Origin: Termitomyces sp. T153
Taxonomy: Eukaryota; Basidiomycota; Agaricomycetes; Agaricales; Lyophyllaceae
Length of the DNA: 64,000 nucleotides
NCBI GenBank assembly: GCA_018296165.2
Contig: JACKQL020000013.1
Coordinates: 186,001-250,000 of the forward strand
Direction: 5' to 3'
Shown here: positions 56,950-64,000 of the stretch, piece after piece
Numbering within the stretch: position 1 is the first letter of the stretch
How the letters are laid out: every line of letters starts with the position of its first letter
The notes under the pieces: generated by a model
Database searches by the model: none
Told to the model about the DNA's origin: nothing
Seen by the model: only the letters and a program-made list of their open reading frames with translations
Program-made: the position numbers and the translations under genes

Positions 56950-57253
56950 GGACAATTCCCGAATTCCGACCCAGGCTTATCAAGATACTTCAGGGCCATA
57001 GTTGAGAATGACGCCATTTATCGACCTGAAGCCAGACTGAGGAGCCAGACCGTACACGCCGGATGATCTTTACGCTCTTTTACAACCTCCGGTATCTCAT
57101 CTGTTTTGTTGGGACGGCAGAAGTCCTAATCGCCAGCGAGTTGTCTGTTGGTCTCGTTTTCTTCTGGCGCCTTCGACATATTGTTACTGAGCCTGAGTCC
57201 TAAGAATCTTCGTTCTTTGGAATAAGTATCTACATACAACTTGAGGCTATACA

Positions 57254-60200
57254 TTAGAAGGTTATCTCGGCTACCCCGGCCAACCCTTGCTTGATCAACG
57301 ATGAAAACCGTCTTTGATAGCGTTTGCTCTTGGGTCGCGATAGCTCAAAGTGGAGAGATCGAAGCAGAGACGAGTAGCAACTTGGCTTTTTCTTTAAAAT
57401 TGTATAAAAAGCGTGGGTACCTAGCCTTTTGTAGAGGAATAAGAAAATGGTAGAATCAAAAGGCTCCAGTCAACTTACCATGTCACGCACAGCTTTTGCA
57501 CAGAATTGCGACCATTGATATCGCGACAACTCTTCCTCCGAAGAGACGAGTAATATGCATTGATCATCCTCTGCACCGTGCCTGTAGCAAGCCTGAGGCA
57601 AGTCATCGTCAATTGACAAATTCGAATTTCATACCCCGAATATAAGCCGAATGCCTGCCCCGTCGGATACCCCATTCACACAGGTATCCGTGCATCTTCA
57701 TGGCGCAAAGAAGAAAGTTTTGGTAGACATTGAGGTAGACGACCTCATTCGTATTCAACAAAGGATCGAAGTAAATTGGATGGCACCTTGCCCTTGCAAG
57801 CCTATTCGGGTTTCAAATTAATGCATAGGTCAAGGATAGATGACGAACCGACCCACTTGATCATCCTGTTAGCGAATGTTACTCCCAAGCGCCGTCCGTG
57901 ATCAACAGTTAATGTATTGCGCAGGGCTGTAAATGTTTCAAAGTAAGCACAATGAATGAGAAGAAGACATACTGGAACCATTGTATCTTTGGTAGTCGAC
58001 AGTTACCGACAAGTTCTTCATATCAATCAAGTAGCCACACCAAGGGAAACCTGCCAAAGACATTCAGAACTAAGCGTGCTCATCGCTCGAAGTCGCTTAC
58101 GCTGCTGTTTCGCTTCTACGACGTTGAGAATTTGTGCTTCATAATCAAAATTGGTTAAAGTCTTGTCCTTGGAGATAAAGCATCCGTATTCAGGATGCCC
58201 TAGGTTGATATAAGGGTAAAAGTTGGCACTGGGTCAATCAAGACAAGGAAAGGACCGACCTTGACTCATCATCGCAAGAAATTGAATGGCCTTCGTCCGA
58301 CTCGTGGTGATAAACAAGTAATCGTCGATGAGCCGCAATAAGACCTATAACGATGGTCAGGTATAAACCTTGTCGGTAGAACCTACGCGACTCACACTCT
58401 TAGCATCATCGCTAAAGTTTGTAAACCGTTTCTCCATATCTCCGTAAAAGAAGCAGCATAGTAGAGCAGAGAGAATAGATCCCTGGGGTATTCCAATCGT
58501 TTGTCGATAATAATTAGATCCAATCTGTAGAATCATTGAAACTGAACAATTCCTTCAATTCTTTTAAGAAAGAGTCCCATACCTTAACGATATTTTCCGT
58601 GATGTGTTCTTCAAGAAGTGCCAAAATCTCCCGCTTTTGCGCGTAAAGATATACAATCTGTCGATTTCAAGTCAGAAGAGATGACATTGAGAAGATTTGA
58701 GGCCAACTTGGTCTGAGAAGATAGTATTTCGCAGAACACCAGCCAACTTTGCTGCAGTAGTTAAGAAGTGTGGATGTTCACCTGGGAAAGATCGTGAGTC
58801 AGCCCCCATAATAAGAGACAGACGACACACCTTCTGGAATGGCTTTCGCGACATATGTACGCTTGATGTATCCTGTCATCATCTGCACTTGACCATATTT
58901 TTGCCTCATGTACACATCCTATGGAAGCGGGTGAGAAGTCTTAGACCACAGTATAGAAAGCAAATACCTCAGAAATGAGATCTCGTAATATATCCAGTAG
59001 TTTTGACTGTTCGATGGTATCGAAGCAGGCTTGGACATCCACCTTCACAAAATAGAGCTGTGGTCTATCGAGGGTTAAAGTCATTTTATATTGAATTGTG
59101 ATGCATCCCTACAAGGTTCCGTCAGGATTTCTTGGAAGGCGTGCCTTGTAGTCCTTGATCTTCATGTAGATATCATCTGAGCTGAACACAGAAGCACCAA
59201 GCCTAGCAGGTTGGTTGTACTATGACATGACATCATATTAGATGATTGCAATCATCAAAGATCGCCATACCTTTTCATAAGTGAGAATTTGAAAGGCAGC
59301 TTGGAGGATCTGGTTGATAGAAAGTTCTGAAAGCTGATATCCCTAAAAAATACTCTTAGATACAAACAAGAATGCAGTACCAAGAGTGATCTGACTCTTT
59401 GTATGGACTTTCGACGGGCAAGATTAACAATGGGACGGACACCAGTCTCCTTTGGCAAAAGGCGCACAAAGGAAAACCCTAAGTTGCGTTGACGTAAAAC
59501 CTCATTGGCTTCAGCCTATCAACCATAAGTCAATTGAAGTGCACGGATGCCTGAGATACTGCACATACATCAGACATCTTGAGGAAGGTGTTGGAAGAGA
59601 GCCGTTCGATCAACGGGGCGCACATAGTTGCCCAGTCGTCATGACGGAAATAGAGAACATGATTCCGAAATGCTGATGTTTCTGTGATATAGAAGTTGTT
59701 CTAAAGTCGATCGGCTGGCTGATCTTTCAATGGGATAAAGCGTGGACTTACCTTCAACAAACATGAGACAAATGAATCAAAGTACCAAAAAATGAATTCT
59801 TCTAGAAGCTCTCGGCGTTTCAGTGCGTCCGATACTGATACTCTTGACTGGCGACGAGCTGGTTCACCGGGAGGCATAAGCCAGTCACAAGCAGAGGTGC
59901 TGAATCCATGAAGGATGTGATGGAGTGTCAAGGTCTCGAATCGTCGACATTGAATGAACTCTTCGACATCTATATATGTAAGGTTCAGGACATTTGCAGT
60001 AATGATTGAAAAGAGGATACGCACATTTCATGACTAATTTAAAGTTACTTCCATTTCCCCAAAATGCTTTCGGTATAACCGATTTAGTGACAAGCACCAC
60101 GTATCGATAAACCTTGGTTTATCGAATAATTAGAAGAATGACTTGTGGAATCATCTCTAGGGCACACCATACCTCGAAAAACGGACATGCGAAATCTGCA

Positions 60201-61973
60201 AATCGAGGTTTCGCTCTGGCATGTCGTTCTGCCTGTGTTGACCCAAAAGGCTGTATTGGGTTACCATTTGAATCGATGGACGAATTCCCGATGCTTGGCG
60301 GCATTTGGGAAAGTAGGATAGATTGTTCTGAAACGCATTCCTGAAGACGTTCGTTCAACTGTACACTTTTATTTTTCACTGCAACACGCACCAAAATGAC
60401 ACTTAAGTCAAGTTGTTTACCCTCGGTGGTGCTCTGGAGCTGAGAGACAAATCTAACACAGAAGCAACATGGTAGAAAGCTTCAACATACCTTTGAAGGA
60501 CATACTTTATCTCGCAAGGGAACATAACCGCACTTCTTGTGTCTCCATATCATCGACTCCAATAGTGTAAGAATTTCCTTTAGCCGTTTCGGAGTTTTAC
60601 AGGGCCCCAAGGACTTGGTTTCTTAGCTTTATGAAACTACACACAAACAGACGTTCTCACCTTGATTTCGGTTTCCCTGTCCATATAATCCGGTGCGTAG
60701 AAAGCACTGTTTCTTGAATGGGCGACGACAAAAGGGTTGTTCAGGCCATATTGTCGAGGAAACACGTATTTCGAGAGATGACGAGCATGTTTCAGCTGCT
60801 CTTTGGGATCGGGATCGACATACTGTTCTGGATCAATCTTCGGCAACCGTTCATATGAAGGGTAGATACGATTTAAGATATCTGTTGACCATCTCAGAAA
60901 CACACCTGAGATCAGTACTCGAAAGGTCGACGCACGTTTGGCGGGAAGCCCAACTATGACACTGTTGGACTTCGGGAGACGTTGTGGTCTCCCATAGAAC
61001 AATCTCGTACGAACCAGATTGATTTCTACAGGTGTGCGGCGTCTAGAAATATATGAAGATAAAACGGGTAATGAGATGTGAATCTCTCACTTGTAAACCA
61101 CGGCTGTTTTACTGTTTCGAGATGCATTAACTGATCCAATGGATTTCAGGCGTTTCACGGGCCGTTCACTGACCCAAGGACACGGCCGCTTCTTGCCAGC
61201 TGATCTTTCCGGAAAAGTAGAGGACAAAGCCGAGAAGTCGTTGTTCGGCACCAAAGTAACGATAGGCTCGCCAGTCATTTGGCAGAGACAACCATTTGGA
61301 AGGGATATGAAAATATTAGTTTCGCTTAAGAGGTATAACATGGGATTGACACCGATACTGCACAAGAATGAGTGTTTTATCGAAGAGATATTCAGAACAA
61401 TCCTACCGCTGGAGAAGTGTCTCCCACTCAGGTGACTGAAGAGCTGTGACGATGGTATTTACAAAGTAGTTGGAAATACCGACACGGCTTCCTTGTTTCC
61501 CTGTATCGCCATCCCTAGAGACCTGTACAGGTGGTCAAAGTGGAAGCAAAAAATTACCACTCTTGATCACACACCCGTCGGTAACCTGCGGTTACAATGT
61601 TTTGAGGTTTCCTGTACCCAGCGAGCCTGAAGATTCTTTCTTGGACCCTATCGAGGATCTTATGGGTATTAACATAATTTCTGCCTAAAAACAAAACAAT
61701 ATTTACCTCTCGCATGTCCGTTACAGGTGCGATGATCTCGAAAGGTGGTCTGAGTAGGTCGCCAACACGTGCAACAGGGTCATTGAAAGCAACATAAGTC
61801 GCGTGCAATAGGAATGTATAATTAGCACTATCGTTCTTCCGCTCGAATAAATGGGTTGCTTTCGAGACAGGCTCGAGAATTTCAGAGATATAAGTCCGTA
61901 AATCTTTGACATGAGAAAAGTAACCTCGCAGCAGAGTTGTCGTGACTGAAGGCTTAGATACTGTCTCATTCAT
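57254..61973 (-). CDS. TERT: Telomerase reverse transcriptase (TERT)
   Basis: Catalytic subunit of telomerase, which adds telomeric repeats using its RNA template. Many short exons. Visible motifs in order: N-terminal MNETVSKPSVTTTLLRGYF (start 61973), an RNA-binding (CP/QFP) region with RHLSKYVFPRQYGLNNPF near 60765, motif T FYITETS..HVLYFRHDDW near 59640, motifs 1/2 VRLLPKETGVRPIVN near 59440, motif A LYFVKVDVQACFDTI near 59030, motif B YRQTIGIPQGSILSALL near 58480, motif C LLRLIDDYLFITT near 58325, motif D/E CFISKDKT and FPWCGYLID near 58040. The three catalytic Asp are intact. The C-terminal extension ends THAFYTILKKKPS ... GVAEITF with TAA at 57254-57256. About 250 bp from the divergent gene at 62224. 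Confidence 0.92.
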
Positions 61974-62223
61974 CGGTATAGTTGCTAGATCGTGTTGATA
62001 GCAGGTCAATCGAACATTACAAAGATTGAGAGACGCAGGAAGACAGCAGAGAAGGCGTATGGAGGTGTCAAGTTTTGTCCAAAATGAAAAGTCACGAACG
62101 CGTGACTAAATCATGTGCTCAGTGTGATCGGCAGTCACAGTAGATTTATTATCTTATCTCCAAACGACTGCCCATATCTTAGCAGCCAGACCTCATCGCA
62201 TTTCGTGTTCAGTCTATTGCAAG
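61974..62223. promoter_or_regulatory. Shared promoter region of TERT and the Ca3427-like gene
   Basis: 250 bp between the two divergent start codons. It must contain both promoters. No TATA box or known binding motif recognised. Confidence 0.5.
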
Positions 62224-63596
62224 ATGCCTTTGAGGATCGGATATGGTACGGAAGAAGAATCATCTGTTTCTACGGTATCATCAATCTTGGTTCTCAGTCA
62301 GGGAACACTTTTCCTCGCCACTTCTTCAATTCGCAGCTGCCGATGGTGGTAAGACGTTCACGTTGGTGGAATGCCCGAGTATGTTGATTCTCAAATTTAT
62401 ATGCTGAATCTATGACCTCAATATTCTGACAGGTGGTACTGGACAACTGATTTCCAGGTTAACAAATGATGAGATTGATGTCGCTATGTCAGTCGTCTGT
62501 ATTTCAGTCAATCAAGACACCTACCTAGTCTTGACACTTTTCGACGTAGAGCTCTTACGGATCCTTTGATCTCCGGCATCGCTAATGGATCGAAAGCCTA
62601 TAAGCTTGTCGGAAGTTTTGTCTCTACACCTCTTAATTGGTGCGTCTTGTCTTCTCAAGAGGATATCTCGTCTGAGTTGCGAACCAGGGCTGTGATTGCA
62701 GGAAGAGATGCCAATTTCGCTGACGTTTCCAGCCTCAAGGGAACCACTATCGGAATTTCGCGACAAGGCAGGTCAGTGTAGATATCTAAATCTATGTTTG
62801 TCTATGTAACTCATGAATATACAGTGGCTCGCAGACAATGGCATATGTAATGGCTCTCCAGCAAGGATGGCCTACTAATGATCTGAAATTTAAAAGTGAG
62901 CTCCTGTATTTGATACTCTATTTGCGAAGCTAACGATTAGCCAAGTCAACAACGACATCCGTGGTTTAATCAACTCAGTAAATGATGGCTCGACGAGTGC
63001 ATTTATGTGGGAGTGGTTTACAACTAAACCTTTCGTTGATGCAGGCGAAGTTAAATTTGTCAGCTTCATAGCGGAGAACAGTCTTTCCCATGTTTTGCTC
63101 ATTCATCTCGAAACCTAGATCGGTTCAGTACCGACCCCTTGGCCCTCTTGGCTTATCGCTGCTCATCCATCACCTACGCGCGCTCCTGTTGACGAAGTCC
63201 GCCAATTCTTGAAGAAATTGACGACATATGTTCTCGCATTCGATTCTGCAGAAAGCCGCGAAAGCGCAAATGTGGAGTTTATCAAAAGGCATTTTGGATA
63301 TTCATCCGACGATATCGAGGTAACTTTCCAGAGCTACTTATTTGAGTTTCGCATGCGTAATGTGTTGCACCAGGCGTGGCTTAAGACTGTTGCATACCCG
63401 AAGAACTGTCTTCAGATCCCCCAGAAGGTTATCACAGATACCTTGAGGTCAGTGATCGTACCTTTATACATGCAATCTTTGACAAGAAGTTACAATCTTC
63501 TTTAGTGTCCTCGAGAAAGCTGGAGTAGTCAAAGCACCCGAAGGAGGTTTTGCAATTGAAACATTTGTGGACACGGAGATCGTCGAGCTGGCTTAG
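62224..63596 (+). CDS. Periplasmic-binding-fold protein (Ca3427/THI5-like family)
   Basis: Soluble type-2 periplasmic-binding-protein fold, related to the fungal Ca3427 group and more distantly to THI5/NMT1 and sulfonate-binding proteins. Exons join to MPLRIGY|VREHFSSPLLQFAAADGGKTF, VECPS|GTGQLISRLTNDEIDVAI|ALTDPLISGIANG, SFVSTPLNW, SLKGTTIGISRQG|SGSQTMAYVMALQQGW, FK|INNDIRGLINSVNDGSTSAFMWEWFTTKPF, GSVPTPWPSWLIAAHP and AWLKTVAYPKNC, ending ETFVDTEIVELA at TAG 63594-63596. The GSGSQTMAYV loop is the ligand-binding signature of the family. Ligand unknown. At least eight introns, all GT-AG. The TAG-ending acceptor before ALTDPL (near 62546) is needed for continuity. Confidence 0.8.
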
Positions 63597-63741
63597 AGCT
63601 TAGAGTATCACTTGTATGTTGAAATTTACTTTCAGGTATGAATAAGATACAACAGTCTTCATAAACTTCGCAGAATATTAGACCCGGATACGAAAAGATG
63701 ATGAAAACGTTGAAAGATGGGATGGCTGTTCACATGTACCC
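63597..63741. other. Convergent 3' gap
   Basis: 145 bp between the stop of the Ca3427-like gene and the stop of the leftward partial gene; no gene inside. Confidence 0.45.
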
Positions 63742-64000
63742 TCAAGCTACTTCCTCAATAGTTGCAGACGGGGGTGGCTGCACTGCGACTAGCTTGTCCT
63801 CAACTACTTCCTCGGTTTTATCCGACTTCTTCTCTCTGTTCAAAAAGCCTATGGACCCATATGTCAGATTTAGATCATTAAATCATTAATTGTAGCTGGC
63901 GACACACACCTTTAAGTTTCGCCTTACTGGCTTTGTCCCGTTCGTTGTCGATTACACGGAGCCGTGAAAGTTCGGCGTCATAGATAGCAGCATCTAAGCA
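63742..64000 (-). CDS. 3' end of an unidentified gene
   Basis: Last two exons of a minus-strand gene entering from the right edge. They encode AIYDAELSRLRVIDNERDKA, KAKLK, then after an intron (near 63922 to 63848) GFLNREKKSDKTEEVVEDKL and end ATIEEVA with TGA at 63742-63744. The segment is helical and charged, possibly a coiled-coil tail. Not enough to name a family. Confidence 0.5.

Overview
The window looks like nuclear DNA of a basidiomycete, most likely an agaricomycete (mushroom-forming fungus). Genes are packed with spliceosomal introns of about 45-80 bp. The host genes are typically eukaryotic: CCT5, the PP2A catalytic subunit, TERT, a mitochondrial carrier and a glutathione peroxidase. 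The repeats are Ngaro/DIRS, Gypsy, Copia and hAT elements, most of them strongly CpG-depleted, as expected for a genome that methylates its transposons.

Layout. 1-5.8 kb is a conserved gene block: the 5' part of a carboxylesterase (-), CCT5 (-) head-to-head with PP2A catalytic subunit (+), and a small basidiomycete-type hypothetical gene (-). 7.1-22.7 kb holds three tandem copies of a seven-helix receptor-like gene (+). The first is degenerate and the second looks intact. The third is split by a complete 9.87 kb Ty3/Gypsy element (12570-22439) with near-identical 841 bp LTRs and a CTAA target duplication. This element has gag, protease and RT-RNaseH-integrase in three frames on the minus strand. 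It also carries an antisense, intron-containing gene between pol and the 3' LTR (13628-14936). I regard that gene as the most unusual item here.

23.8-50.8 kb is a repeat island. Ngaro-type tyrosine-recombinase element 1 (-, about 23.8-37.6 kb) has been invaded by a tRNA-headed SINE-like element (25697-26558), a Copia element (27135-33240) and a solo LTR (34704-35918). Then come a degenerate hAT transposon (37.6-41.1 kb), a Gypsy-type LTR relic (41.1-42.1 kb), a second hAT remnant with TIRs and an 8 bp duplication (42452-43679), and Ngaro element 2 (44053-50771). Element 2 shows the split direct repeats A1-ORFs-B1-A2-B2 and a 340 bp inverted duplication inside its RT gene. The key inactivating changes I checked in the Copia element and in Ngaro 2 are CpG transitions.

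50.9-64 kb returns to ordinary genes: a membrane-anchored SLP-type PPP phosphatase (+), a coiled-coil protein ending in a CaaX box (-), a mitochondrial-carrier-like gene (+), a glutathione peroxidase with two in-frame starts (-), telomerase reverse transcriptase TERT (-), a Ca3427/THI5-like periplasmic-binding-fold protein (+) head-to-head with TERT, and the 3' end of an unidentified gene (-). The host genes have no common pathway. The shared theme is the contrast between CpG-normal gene blocks and a CpG-eroded transposon island between them. Protein identities come from reading motifs and recalled families, without database searches.
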